Shown: positions 1 to 12,290 of the stretch, one piece after another
How positions within the stretch are numbered: the stretch's first letter is position 1
How the letters are laid out: the number at the start of each line of letters is the position of its first letter
From: Telopea speciosissima
Taxonomy: Eukaryota > Streptophyta > Magnoliopsida > Proteales > Proteaceae
NCBI RefSeq assembly: GCF_018873765.1
Contig: NW_025317377.1
Coordinates: 62,001-126,000 of the forward strand
Length of the DNA: 64,000 bases
Reading direction: 5' to 3'
The notes under the pieces: model-generated
Seen by the model: only the letters and a program-made list of their open reading frames with translations
What the model was told of the DNA's origin: nothing
Databases searched by the model: none
Translations under genes and position numbers: made by a program

Positions 1-413
1 AGTATTCCCAAGTTAAGAACTTAAGGAAAATGAGTCGAGAGAGTGTTCCCTTTACCTGGGTTAGGCATGTCTATTTATAGTTTCGATTTACTGGATCGAT
101 GTGTGTACTTATTTGATCATAGACGGTAATATCGGCTTCATGTAATCCTAGTTGGAATGATCTGTGCTCGACGTGTGTTAGGCTGGTAGTCACGCCGGAG
201 GAGTGACTTTGACCTGATCAGGGTCGGTGGTTAGGTTAGTTAACCGTACCACGTTCTCGGAGCTCGAGGCTGACCTGAGTCAGTTATCCCGACCCGAGGT
301 TTGGTGATGTTTGGTCACGCCCTTCTACACTAGGTTTAACCCAATCGGTTCGGTAGTTGTCTAGTTCTCCTCGTTTTTCCTGGGATTTGGATGAGTCGAA
401 TTATGACTCATCA
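1..413 (-). repeat. Tat element 3' LTR, truncated by window edge
   Basis: Near-identical in direct orientation to 20849-21261. It ends on the plus strand in GACTCATCA, which is TGATGAGTC on the element strand. About 135 bp of its far end lie outside the window. Confidence 0.9.
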
Positions 414-429
414 TAGGCCCCCCACTCTT
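414..429 (-). other. Polypurine tract of the Tat element
   Basis: On the minus strand this reads as a purine-rich run AAGAGTGGGGGGCCTA immediately before the LTR start TGATGAG. This is the expected site of plus-strand DNA priming. Confidence 0.8.
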
Positions 430-732
430 ATTGAACATGCTTGATCGATGAGAGCAAGGTCGGTTCATCCATTTATGGTTCGGGTTGATCTTACCCGTGC
501 CTTCTAGGGATCGGGTTCTCTTAGGGCGAGGTCAACTGATGGGACGTCTTCAGTTATTGTGATCCGTACCAATCCTTGGGCAGACAAATGCCAGTGCGAT
601 GCGTCCTTCCACGCTCTGACGCGTGGCATCTATCATGATTACTTCTCGGATAGGCGAAACGTCATGCATTGTCGTCCGTTGATTCTTTCAATCTGAGCCG
701 TCGGATATCGCTGTCTACCCGCTCTTTAACCC

Positions 733-740
733 TATAAATA
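733..740 (+). promoter_or_regulatory. TATA box of the antisense gene inside the Tat element
   Basis: TATAAATA in a CCCTATAAATAGGGG context, about 220 bp upstream of the first plausible ATG (954) of the antisense reading frame. It implies a promoter that fires against the direction of gag-pol. Confidence 0.6.
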
Positions 741-861
741 GGGGTTTCGCTTCTTTTCCCTTGTGTTCTTTTGCGATTCTGTTGCTCGGTCTTTGCTCTC
801 TTGTGCTCGGCTCTGTTGCTCTCTTTCGCGCAGTTCACTTCATCATTCAGGTTAGCTTAGG

Positions 862-955
862 CCTTCTTTCTAAAAGAAGTAAGTATTCCCAAACCTCTAG
901 CCTCAGAAGACCCTTCTTTCTAAAAGAAGTAAGTATTTCCAAACCTCTAGCCTCA
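862..955 (+). repeat. 50-bp tandem duplication in the leader of the antisense gene
   Basis: Two nearly identical 50-bp units begin with CCTTCTTTCTAAAAGAAG at 862 and 912. They lie between the TATA box and the ATG at 954. Confidence 0.85.
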
Positions 956-1659
956 TGTCTTCTGATAGCGATTATAAACCTATCCCTAGTAAGGGCGATG
1001 TAAAGGGTTTTAGTGAGGATAGCAATCCTGAGAGTGATGGCTCCGAGTCTTCAGATTATTATTCCGGTGACAGTGGGGGTGGAGAGGTAGTTTCTAGGAT
1101 GGGTAAAGATGTATAGATAGATCAGCCCATTGTCCGACCCGACCAGGACGCTGCCGTGTCCTCCAATCATGTAGAAGATGTAGAGGGCTAAGGTCCGTAG
1201 GTCGGGAGGAAGAGGCTGATAGGAAGAAATATTTTATCCCTCCCGATGTAGTAACACGCCGACCCAATCGTCAGGAGAGGGCATGCTAGACCCGTAGCCC
1301 CGAAGTCTGCCTACACCTTGATGCTTTCAAGGCTGGCTTCCATTTTCCGGTGCACTGGTTCGTAACCGATATTCTCGATCACTTGGGGTTGGCACCAGGC
1401 CAAGTCATGCCAAATTCTTGGAAAGCCATTTTCAGTTTTTTTGTATATGTATGTTCGGGGTCGAGAGCCGACCCTCCCTCTTTTTGCCTATTTCTATTCA
1501 TTGATGAAGTACAGGGAGGGTTGGTATTACTTCACTCACCGGGCTTTTGGTGAGCCTTGGGAACGGTTCAAGTTTTATGACGAAGTGTCGTCCTCTAACA
1601 AGTACTGGAAGGGGAAGTTCTTCTCTACGGTCATCCTGGGGAATCCACTGAGGTCGGGA
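954..1659 (+). pseudogene. Antisense Tat gene, 5' part (putative gypsy-type transposon / plant mobile domain)
   Basis: The reading begins at ATG 954 with an acidic, Ser-rich start (MSSDSDYKP). It decays through stops, then resumes at about 1320-1660 in two frames. Recognisable pieces are FHFPVHWFVTDILDHLGLAP, QVMPNSWKAIFSFF and GWYYFTHRAFGEPWERF. This is the pattern of the 'putative gypsy type transposon' domain (Transposase_28 / PMD-like) of antisense ORFs in Tat elements such as RIRE2 and Grande. Its role in the element cycle is not established. It is frameshifted near 1440-1500 and cut at 1659 by the LARD-like insertion. The rest continues at 12291. Confidence 0.7.
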
Positions 1660-4318
1660 TGTTATACCCGCACCCGGGAGTATAATTAATTATTTTTTCC
1701 TTTTCGTGATGTGTGGTTACCGCTGCCATGTATGCTGGTGAGCTGTTCTCACTGGTGGTCAAACCCAGGTACAAAATTATTGATCACAGTACGGGTTTGC
1801 CTGTGGAGGAAACTATCAGGGTCATGGGGGAAAAACCATGACGGCTGAGAAGTAAGTTCTAGCCCTTAATTTTATTTATTTACCCTTTCCTTCGATGTCC
1901 TCGAAGTGCGGGTCAAGGTTTGAACCTCCGGGGCTATTTTACTTGAGTAGGAGATATTTTGTTTCTGGGTCCCACTTGCCTTGGGAAGCATGTGAAGGAC
2001 TTGTGTCCCCATATCATGTGGACACTATTCTTTAATAATCTTATTTCCTATTTAGAACTAATGGGTTGACCCATTTAACTTAAAATAACCCATTTGGCTT
2101 AATGATCCATCCAACTTTGATGACCCGTTTAACTTGGGTGGCTCATTTAAGTTTATTTGACCCAAGAATGGGTTTTATTCTATTTCTTGCCCAACCAAAT
2201 GGACCCTAAGCCTCTCACTTACCTTAACTAGAACTAAGGGGAGGCATTCATTGGCCATTTATCATTCCCATCTACCATAGAATGTGAAGGAGAGAAAGAA
2301 GGAAGGAGAAAGGGAGGAAGAAAGGTGGAAAAGCTTAGTTGGAGGCTTGAGACCCCACCTCTTGGAGCCCTCAACGTGGAGCTCTTCTATATTGGGGGTA
2401 GGTAAGCCATTAAATCCCACCTCTCTTCTTCTATTTTGGGTTTTGGGGTTTGAGAAATGGGAAAGACTTGAACTAGGGTTCCACTTCGAACCCAAGGATC
2501 GATTGGAACCTCTATACTAGGCTATTATGGAGTTATTTCACTCCATTGTTAGCCCTAGGGCTCACAACCTCACTCCATTTGAAAGACCTAGGGTTTCTAC
2601 CCTATTATGCCTTAGATTACGTTCTCCTTACTTTCCTTTCTTGAATCCTTGGGATTACATGGACCTAATGAGGTCTTAGAACCCTAATGGACCTAGGAGG
2701 AAGCTTCTTTGGTGTTCCCTTACCTTCAAACCACTTGAAAATGAAAACCTTGGTGATTAACCCTTTGAATTTGGGATATGGAGACATGCGATTTTACATG
2801 CGGTTTCAAGACCTACGAGAAACCACCCTTGAAACCACCCCCTGTATAAACCCCTAGTTAGAGAGGTTCTATGTGCGGTTTCATGTTCTAAGAAAAACCA
2901 CCCATAAAATCGCACTTGGCAGAGACTCTCCTGAGCCCCTGGTTAGCTAAGTTTTATATGCGATTTTAGGTATTGGGCATAAAACCACCCATAAAACCGC
3001 CCTGCCTCTGGAACCTTATATTTAAAAGGTTTATGGGATACCTTTTGAGGATCCTTTTCTTACTTATTTAACCCTATTCTTACTCTTTGTTTAGGTTTAA
3101 AATTCCCATCTTGTGATGTGTTACTTAATCGCGGTGACAACTTGTAACTTTAGGACATAACATATATAGTGAGTGGGTTTGGTTGTTGTTTGGGCTTGTT
3201 ATTATTAAATGTACATGTATCATGCTAGTAGTATATATTTTATTAAGCATGATTGTGCATTTTGCATACTTTTAATACTTGATTGATATGATGATGTTGC
3301 GGTTTCTTTCCATTTTTTATTGGATTACAGTGTCGGTGAATGCCGGTGCTGGAACCCCGGATATATATATATTCATGAATTACCCTTATTGAATGTCATA
3401 TTGAACTATATGTGTCGTACCATGCTGGTACGCAGGTGTGAGATGGTATGGGATGTTTATGCACCCGGAATACCACATGGGATGATAGGACTTGCATGTA
3501 GTATATCTGCGGCTAGGACTTTGCACCCTTATGCTATGACCCTTGCCAACAGGGGTTTAGGTGTTGGATAACCAGAGCCCGGATTCTGTGGTATGAGAGA
3601 GAGCCAGTCATGGTAGTGATGGTTATCAAGGGGTCTGCCACTGGAAAGTTTTGGTGGCTTTGTCTGGCATAGGCCCCCAAGTGACAATTGAGGTTTCATT
3701 GTGGCAATGATAAAAGTAACCCACAGTATTACCCGAGTTGTCACAGTAGCATATACCTTTGACTTAGTTGTGATGATAGGTGAAAAATTTATTTAACATA
3801 TGCATGCATCATTGGACTATGTGATTTGTGTGTTTGTGCATCCCCATCCCCTCACTGGCTCAGTGGAGCTAACCCCCTCGTGTACACACTTTTTAGATTA
3901 TGTTGCAGGTGGCGGAGGAACATGGCGATCGATGTCCTCGAGATGATTTGCCTACAGGGCATACTGATGGCTGGGACTTGGTCCCCTTTTATATTTTGAC
4001 TTTTGGGGCCTTGTGCCTTTGTAATAATATTGTCTGCTTACACTATATAATTTGTGTAGGAACTTTAAACTATATGTATCACTTAGTAGTTTGGGCATGA
4101 AACAACTATCATGGTAAACGCTTCTGCTTGTATTTTTGAATTTTCAAAAATGTAATATTTCTTCCTCCGCGCTCTAATATTACTGTGTCGTTAATATTAG
4201 TTCTGACTGTGTATTGGGACACTGCATCTGTGATCCTAGTAGTGGTTGGGATGACACGTGTCATCCTAATCATACCCTTTTACTATATTTTATCCCTTGT
4301 CGGAATGGCGGTGTGACA
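1660..4318 (+). repeat. 5' LTR of the LARD-like element
   Basis: 2,659 bp, TG...CA ends. Roughly 95% identical by eye to 9648-12290. Compared with the 3' copy it has a longer segment near 2740-2762 and a shorter AT run near 3360. Small ORFs inside occur in both copies and show no recognisable domain. Confidence 0.92.
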
Positions 4319-4321
4319 GCG

Positions 4322-4333
4322 TGGTATCAGAGC
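4322..4333 (+). other. Primer binding site (initiator Met tRNA)
   Basis: TGGTATCAGAGC lies three bases after the LTR end, the canonical plant retrotransposon PBS. It sets the element's orientation as plus. Confidence 0.92.
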
Positions 4334-4581
4334 ATGATGCTTTGCACCAATCACAGTCTGGTGGAGACTCTTGAATTACTCACCACAATTAGATCTTAAT
4401 CTAAAACGTGCAAGACAATAAGCTATATGGTTGTGAACTTAGGAAGAGAACTGATTGGTGTGAAAACTGAGAACAGTAGCACATAATAGGGATAACAGTG
4501 CACATTAGTATAAGTTAAGTCAATAATAAATTCCATTGTTTGGTACTTGGCCTTCTACCGAGGCAGTTATAAAACTTGATC

Positions 4582-4766
4582 AACAAGGAAAAACATCTAT
4601 CCGATTAGTTAGAATCCAACTGAAAATTACTTTGACCCTGTAAGCGGGTATATTGTTAAAAAAAAAAAAAAAAAACAAGGAAAAACATATATCCAATTAG
4701 TTAGAATCCAGCTGAGAATTACTTTGACCCTGTAAGCGGGTATATTGTTAAAAAAAAAAAAAACAA
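4582..4766 (+). repeat. Tandem duplication (about 92-bp unit) with A-runs
   Basis: Two units start AACAAGGAAAAACAT at 4582 and 4674. Each ends in a poly-A stretch after GCGGGTATATTGTT. It lies in the 5' leader of the LARD-like element. Confidence 0.8.
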
Positions 4767-6759
4767 AAGATGATCCCAAAATTACAGCAGAGAATTCTAT
4801 CAAAAAGTTCCTTACATAGTTAAATAAAAACTACTTTAGAGTTCTAAACGAAAGAAAAGAAACTAAAATAGCAAAATACCAATAGAAAAGAGAGACTGAA
4901 ATGCTAAGGCTTAGCTTTCCCTTGCCCTCCAATGTACAGCAAAACTAATAATAATTCTGCTATCCTATTACCAATTAAGCAATGGGCATAATACTAAGCA
5001 TTAGAATAGACTTCCACAAAACTAAGCATATTGGAGGTAATACTACTTACCAAGCAAAAACAGTAATACAGAGTCACTACAACCCGATGATAAGTTAGTT
5101 AAAGAAAGTAAACTTTTATCTCACCCTCACTTGCAAACCAAAACATAATGCATATCGAAGCCAATAGTGCAAGTAATAAGGTGTGTGAATAAGCTAAACC
5201 AATAAATATATATATATAATAATAATAAATAAAAAAAATTGAAGAGCTTTCAAATCCATTTATGCAACCTATTGTACTCCACCATGGGTGAATCAAGTCT
5301 CAGCCCAAATATTAATATGTTTCTTTCCAAATCTCTACCTAGAGTAATAAAAGAGGAAGGCAGTAGCAATCCTCTATTTTATCTTTGTGATTAACTCAAT
5401 ACACAACTAAAACTAAGTAGTGCAAGTGTGTGCTCGAGTGTGAACAGGTGTAAGCCAGTAAAAAGAGGAGTTGAGGCTATGCAAGGGTGAGCTAACCACC
5501 AAAAAAAAAAAACACGAAATAGTACAACTGTGATTAATTGGAATAAAGGCTTAAACCCCAACAATGAAACCAATTAATGGGCAATAATGAGTAAAGAAAG
5601 GTACAAATATCTATCACACTCCTGGTTCAAAAAAAAAACAAAATTATATATATACAGCAATGAGAAGTGTTATGTCTCCTAAGTGTAGTTGAAGAGAAAA
5701 GAGGGGGGTTTGTTCCCTTAAAAATATCAAATTAATGCACATAAAAATATTAGAATAAAAGTAAACTGAAATGCAATTCGAAGAACTATCCTTCTCTCAC
5801 CTTAACTAAGAAAAATTGGAAAGGATCCACTTTAGAGAGAGATTTTACTTTCAGGCATTCTTTTAGGAACCAATCTCAATAGTCCAAATCATGTGTAGAT
5901 GGGTCTATACAGCAAGTATATGAGAGATAAATGGTGGATGTGTGCATAAGCTTGCGGATATAGAGACAATCAAATCAAATAAACAATAAGTTGGTGTTAC
6001 ACACAGTGATTATTGCACACATGGATCAAGTAATAAGTAAAAAAAAAAAAAAAAATTCAGCCAAGGGTTTAAAGTTTTCCAAAGTAGAGTATAGAATCTA
6101 GAATAGTGGATCAAGTGCATGACTGAAATTATTAAGTAACTTAAATAACTAGTAGTCTGTGGAAAGATGGCCTCATACATGCCCTGTTACTTGTGGAACT
6201 AGATTGTATATTGATTTGTATACAATGAAGACATTTTAATGACTATTTATATACAAAAGGTTGCATGAAAAGATGAGAGAATCCTTAATACAAAAACATT
6301 ATAAGAGATAAAGTGGTGGAAAATGGTTATATACATGTCATATCAAAACTTCCCCAAGGACAGTAGAGAAAATTTGATTAGAATGGAGAAGGATCCAAAA
6401 TCCTTGTCTGAACTCATGGAAGCAGTGATTAGGAGCTTAAAACATAAGAAAACATAAAGAACTATAGACCCTAAGCTAAGGATTCTATGTCACTGTCACT
6501 GTCAATCTCTGTGTTTGAATGTAGAAATTTTCGGGTGGTTGATCAAGCGATTGTATGATCTATTTGTAATTTGCTCTTCAACCGCCCAAGCCAACAGTGG
6601 AATTTTCGACTAGCTTTCCTTGGCCCATCCAATTCTAACTCATAGTACTCCTCCTTTATGTTTTTCCTATCACTTACGACTTGTCGTGCATACATATGAG
6701 TGTGGGAACTCAATGACTTAAACTCTTCTTTTGTGCTTTTTTATTTTGACTCCTTTTTT
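4767..6759 (+). other. A/T-rich non-coding leader of the LARD-like element
   Basis: About 2 kb between the PBS-proximal duplication and the gag-like ORF. I see only short open frames with no domain, several A-runs and no splice-supported coding signal. Confidence 0.6.
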
Positions 6760-7635
6760 ATGAGGGTGACGAATGAGCAGGTACTCGAAATGGTTCGTAC
6801 CCATTCTAGTGGGAATCGTTCCCCTCCCCATGATAAGGCCGCGGACTCCTCAAGTGCGGTTCCGTTAGAGATGCCTCCAGTTCAAAATAATGCGGAGGTT
6901 ACCGCAATGTTGGAAAACATGTTGCAAGCTATGCTACAGAATCAGTGGGCCATGCAACAAGAGCAGCACTTATTCATGCAAACTATGAATGCCCAGCTTC
7001 AAGCAATAGCAAAGGAAATGCAGCTAGTGCCCCGATCGCAAGTGCCACCACCTATACCTCCCTCAGAACCTGCTACCACTGGTGCGCAGGGCAACCCACC
7101 CCCTGTACTTGCTGCACAATCCTCCCTCACTGCTCACGATGTCACCACTATGGTGAATGATATGATGAGAAGTTTCTTGCGACACCAAGATGAATTTTTG
7201 AAGGACACGTTCTTGGATATGCTAAAAGACCTTCAGGAACGTCAAGAACTATTCATGAATGAGGTAACTACTACAGTGCAACATCAGCAACAGCAGTTCA
7301 TGGCTAGTCTGAATGCACAGTTTCACACTGCGCAATGGGCATAGGCTGTACCAGGGACTCCTCCAGTGCCCGATACACACCCTGTGCCTGATAAGTCCGG
7401 GAAGGACGGACAAGAGGAGGAATACGTAACTCAGCCAAAATCCAGAAAGAGACCTACAAGTCCACAGGAACCCATGGGACCCAATAGGAATTTTAAAGGG
7501 ACCTACCCAGGTTTGACTCCAGTGCAACCTGGGAGGTGGAGTGCAACTCCACATAATCGGTCATCACGGTCCACCAATACCCCTCAGGCTTGTGATCCAC
7601 CTATCATCACAACTAAGTCAAAGGCATATGATTAG
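6760..7635 (+). pseudogene. Gag-like ORF of the LARD-like element, interrupted by one amber codon
   Basis: In-frame ATGs stand at 6760 and 6790; the latter begins MVRTHSSGNR. The product is rich in Gln and Met, with helical stretches (NAEVTAMLENMLQAMLQNQ, QEQHLFMQTMNAQLQAIAKE), a Pro-rich linker, then more helical segments. A single TAG at 7342-7344 is followed in the same frame by an open stretch to 7635 with a basic tail (KSRKRPTSPQEP). No CCHC zinc knuckle is present. Composition and position suggest a capsid-like protein, but I cannot place it in a named gag family. The TAG may be a simple CAG-to-TAG change. Confidence 0.6.
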
Positions 7636-9632
7636 GAGTTGCCCATACCGTAAGGCCGAGTACATGCCGTATCTGAATGTCTTATATTCTAGGGAGTCAC
7701 AGCGGGACAGTGGGTCCCAAGGCAACGCCTCACCATGATTCTAGAGTGGACAGAGTCATCACTGAGCGCAGTGATAGGTATCTTATTCCTAATGCCTGAC
7801 ATGCATTGTTTCCTTCACATTGCTAACATGACTTTAAGACGAAGTTCATTGTGTCAGAAATCCCTTAGTACGTAGTCTACTATCGATGAGGGACTCACCA
7901 AAGTACTTATTACATAGTCTAACGATTAGAAGGAGGGTTGTTCTTTTCTTTTCTTTTGTTTTCTTGTGGCCTCAGTGATTAGGCCAGGCTTCTTTAAGAG
8001 ATATGTGTAGTGCTAAGATTGGCCCCGAATACCCTTGGGTGTGCCTATCCTTGGCCTTGTTCGCCCCTGGGTACCACTTAATATTGTCAAATAGAGATTT
8101 TGGTATTGGCCTTGAGTGTATCTCATGAGAGCTGATTCTTAAATCTTGCCTGGCCTTGAGCGTCACTTAGGTGAGTCGATTGAGTTTGAGCATCGGCCCC
8201 ATGCATCCCTTTGGAATTGCTATTCTTAGAACTCTTTAGTAACAGTACTGGAAGTACTGAGAGTGGTCCTGAGTGCTCTTGGGTGAGCCTATGGCACCCG
8301 TGTCAATTGGGAGTGCCATTCCTAAGATTTGTTGGTAACCTCTGTGACTCCCCTTTTACATAAAATGGGGAAGAGTTACCCTTGAGGATGAAGACCCTTA
8401 GACCCTGTGAATTTAAGGACCCAAACTCTTATGGATAGGGAAACCTAAATCTATGCGGGTAGAGACCCTTAATGGGGTGTGTAGAATCTAAACCTGTGGG
8501 TAGGTACTAAGAAAGGAAAGTAATAGGCTGGTTTAGGCTGGTATCTTTGAGTGAGCCATAAAGGTCACGTGTATTTGATAGTCATTCATAACACCTCAAA
8601 CTAGTGATGACTCTATTTGAATTTTATGTGGTCCATCCAAATCTTGTTTAGACTCATAGAGGAAGTCCTACACCGTGATTTGACCTTCCAAAAAGGACAT
8701 AGCAAACCGTACCTGAGAACTTCTTGTTCTTGTGGATTGACCTAGATGACAGATAAGTACATAGGGATATGAATGTAATTATTGAATCTATGCCTACATA
8801 TTGGTGTGATAAATATATATAGATATCTCTTAGAACCTTGGACTTGTGTGACTGGAGTGATTCTCTGGTACTACAAGTATGACCTTACCTCGACCTTGTT
8901 GTGTAACTAGTTAGAGCCCTGACCTTGATTGACCAAATTTTAGGGTAATGAATAATGAATTTAATGATCGAGTAGGTTAAATTATTGAGACCTACTTGAA
9001 GAGTTGACTTGGATCAAAACTAATAAAGGTTGTTAGTTCTCGAAGGAGGACTGATGTGGACTTTCCCCTCTGGAATGACTGTATAATGGGTTTAAATGTT
9101 GTGAAAGCAGAAACTGAAGGATGTAGCAAAACCTCCTCCAACAATAGATATGAATGGAGTAATGGGTCACTAAATGCATTCCCTCCGTACTGGGAGTGAA
9201 CAATAGGAGATTCCATTAATATTCCAAATCATTCTAGAGTTGGGTTAGATAATGAGATACCTAAAGTGAAAGCATTCAGCATATGAACCCTATGTTGGAG
9301 ACTGGATAGGTTAAATCCTGTAACCCAAGAATGACCAGAGTAGTGAAGGCTAGAGTGGTATCACCTGATCTGGAAGATCTAGGCAACCTCTATTCCTTGA
9401 GACTTAACTTAGTAGTTGGAACCCTGTTTTCCTTGGGTTATTGTGAACCATATTTCTTGTGGTAATGTGACCCTATAAAGGAAAAGAATTGTGAAACCTG
9501 ACTTGTTGAGCCAAATAGGCACCGCCTCGTCTTGGCCCGATTTTTAGATGTGGGTGAGTTCGGATGTTGTCATTCAATAGCCCTTATACCTTGAAACCCT
9601 AGCTACCTCAAATTTCGGGGATGAAATTTTTT
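7636..9632 (+). other. Non-coding interior of the LARD-like element where pol would be expected
   Basis: About 2 kb with no RT, integrase or protease motif on either strand. Imperfectly repeated phrases such as 'ccttgggtg(t/a)gcctat' near 8030-8300 hint at degenerate internal repetition. Confidence 0.6.
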
Positions 9633-9647
9633 GTAAGCTGGGGGGGA
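9633..9647 (+). other. Polypurine tract of the LARD-like element
   Basis: GTAAGCTGGGGGGGA immediately precedes the 3' LTR start TGTTATACC. Confidence 0.85.
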
Positions 9648-12290
9648 TGTTATACCTGCACCCGGGAGTATAATTAGTTATTATTTCCTTTTCGTGACGT
9701 GTGGTTACCGCTGCTATGTATGCTGGTGAGCTGTTCTCACTGGTGGTCAAACCCAGCTACAAAATTATTGACCATAGTACGGGTTTGCTTGTGGAGGAAA
9801 CTATCGGGGTCATGGGGGACAAACCATGATGGCTGAGAAGTAAGTTCTAGCCCTTAATTTTATTTATTTACCCTTTCCTTTGATGTCCTCGAAGTACGGA
9901 TCAAGGTTTGAACCGCCCGGGCTATTTTAGTTGAGTAGGAGATATTTTGTTTGTGGGTCCCACTTGCCTTGGGAAGCGTGTGAAGGACTTGTGTCCCCAT
10001 ATCATGTGGACCCCATTCTTTAATAATCTTATTTCCTATTTAGAACTAATGGGTTGACCCATTTAACTTAAAATAACCCATTTGGCTTAACGACCCATCC
10101 AACTTTGGTGATCCATTTAACTTGGGTGGCCCATTTAAGTTTATTTGACCCAAGAATGGGTTTTATTCTATTTCTTGCCCAACCAAATGGACCCTAAGCC
10201 TCTCACTTACCTTAAATAGAATTAAGGGGGGGCATTCATTGGCCATTTATCATTCCCATCTACCCTAGAACGTGGAGGAAAGAAAGAAGGAAGGAGAAAG
10301 GGAGGAAGAAAGGTGGAGAAGCTTGGTTGGAGGCTTGAGACCCCACCTCTTGGAGCCCTCAACGTGGAGCTCTTCTATATTGGGGGTAGGTAAGCCATTA
10401 AATCCCACCTCTCTTCTTCTATTTTGGGTTTTGGGGTTTGGGAAATGGGAAAGACTTGAACTAGGGTTCCACTTCGAACCCAAGGATCGATTGGAACCTC
10501 TATGCTAGGCTATTGTGGAGTTATTTCACTCCATTGTTAGCCCTAGGGCTCACAACCTCACTCCATTTGAAAGACCTAGGGTTTCTACCCTATTATGCCT
10601 TAGATTAGGTTCTCCTTGCTTTCCCTTCTTGAATCCTTGGGATTACATGGACCTAATGAGGTCTTAAAACCCTAATGGACCTAGGAGGAAGCTTCCTTGG
10701 TGTTCCCTTACCTTCAAACCACTTGAAAATGAATTTGGGATATGGAGACATGCGATTTTACATGCGGTTTCAAGACTTAAGAGAAACCACCCTTGAAACC
10801 ACCCCCTATATAAGCCCTTGGTTAGAGAGGTTTTACGTGCGGTTTCATGTTCTGAGAAAAACCACCCATAAAACCGCTCTTGGCAGAGACTCTCCTGAGC
10901 CCCTGGTTAGCTAGGTTTTACATGCGGTTTTAGGTATTGGGCATAAAACCACCCATAAAACCGCCCTGCCTCTGGAACCTTATATTTAAAAGGTTTATGG
11001 GATACCTTTTGGGGATCCTTTCCTTACTTATTTAACCCTATTCTTACTCTTTGTTTAGGTTTAAAACTCCCATCTTGTGACGTGTTACTTAATCACGGTG
11101 ACAACTTGTAACTTCGGGACATAACATATATAGTGAGTGGGTTTGGTTGTTGTTTGGGCTTGTTATTATTAAATGTACATGTACCATGCTAGTAGTATAT
11201 ATTTTATTAAGCATGATTGTGCATTTTGCATACTTTTAATACTTGATTGATATGATGATGTTGCGGTTGCTTTCCATTTTTTATTGGGTTACGGTGTCGG
11301 TGAATGCCGGTGCCGGAACCCCGAATATATATATATATATATATTCATGAATTACCCTTATTGAATGTCATATTGAACTGTATGTGCCGTGCCGTGCTGG
11401 TACCCGGGTGCGAGATGGTATGGGACGTTTATGCACCCGAAATACCTCTCGGGGTGATAGGACTTGCATGTAATATATCTACGGCTAGGACTTCGCACCC
11501 TTATGCTATGACCCTTGTCAACAGGGGTTTAGGTGTTGGATAACCAGAGCCCGGATTCTGTGGTGTGAGAGAGAGCCAGTCATGGTAGTGATGGTTATCA
11601 AGGGGTCTGCCACTGGGAAGTTTTGGTGGCTTTGTCCGGCGTAGGCCCCCAAGTGACAATTGAGGTTTCATTGTGGCGATGATAGAAGTGACCCACAGTG
11701 TTACCCGAGTTGTCATAGTAGCATATACCTTTGACTTAGTTGTGATGATAGGTGGAAAATTTATTTAACATATGCATGCATCATTGGACTATGTGATCTG
11801 TGTGTTTGTGCATCCCCATCCCCTCACTGGCTCAGTGGAGCTAACCCCCTCGTGTACACACTTTTTAGATTATGTTGCAGGTGGCGGAGGAACATGGCGA
11901 TCGATGTCCTCGAGATGATTTGCCTACAGGGCATACTGATGGCTGGGACTTGGTCCCCCTTTATATTTTGACTTTTAGGGCCTTGTGCCTTTGTAATAAT
12001 ATTGTCTGCTTACACTATATAATTTGTGTAGGAACTTTAAACTATATGTATCACTTAGTAGTTTGGGCATGAAACAACTATCATGGTAAACGCTTCCAAT
12101 TGTATTTCTGAATTTTCAAAAATGTAATATTTCTTCCTCCGTGCTCTAATATTACTGTGTCGTTAATATTAGTTTTGACTGTGTATTGGGACACTGCATC
12201 TGTGATCCTGGCAGTGGTTGGGATGACACATGTCGTCCTAGTCATACCCTTTTACTATATTTTATCCCTTGTCGGGATGGGGGTGTGACA
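9648..12290 (+). repeat. 3' LTR of the LARD-like element
   Basis: 2,643 bp. It lacks about 24 bp present in the 5' LTR between TGAAAATGAA and TTTGGGATATGG (around 10729). It has a longer AT dinucleotide run at 11325-11344. Confidence 0.92.

Larger units (their letters stand above)
1660..12290 (+). mobile_element. Non-autonomous LTR element (LARD-like) with 2.65-kb LTRs, inserted in the Tat antisense gene
   Basis: Direct LTRs at 1660-4318 and 9648-12290 start TGTTATACC and end GTGTGACA. A perfect initiator-Met-tRNA binding site (TGGTATCAGAGC) follows the first LTR, and a G-rich polypurine tract precedes the second. The 5.3-kb interior has one gag-like ORF and no recognisable protease, RT, RNase H or integrase. 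That fits a large retrotransposon derivative dependent on a relative for enzymes. Flanks (CGGGA left, GGGGT right) match only partly as a 5-bp target duplication. Reading across the insertion restores the host antisense frame (...GNPLRSG-WPKINLRVV...). Confidence 0.88.

Noticed and set aside
2262..2520. Overlapping open frames on both strands, repeated at 10265-10508
   Set aside because: They occur only because the sequence is part of the two LTRs of the same element. There is no domain and both strands are open by composition.
4300..4400. TGGTATCAGAGC examined as part of a tRNA gene
   Set aside because: It is a primer binding site directly after an LTR end. No cloverleaf can be drawn around it.
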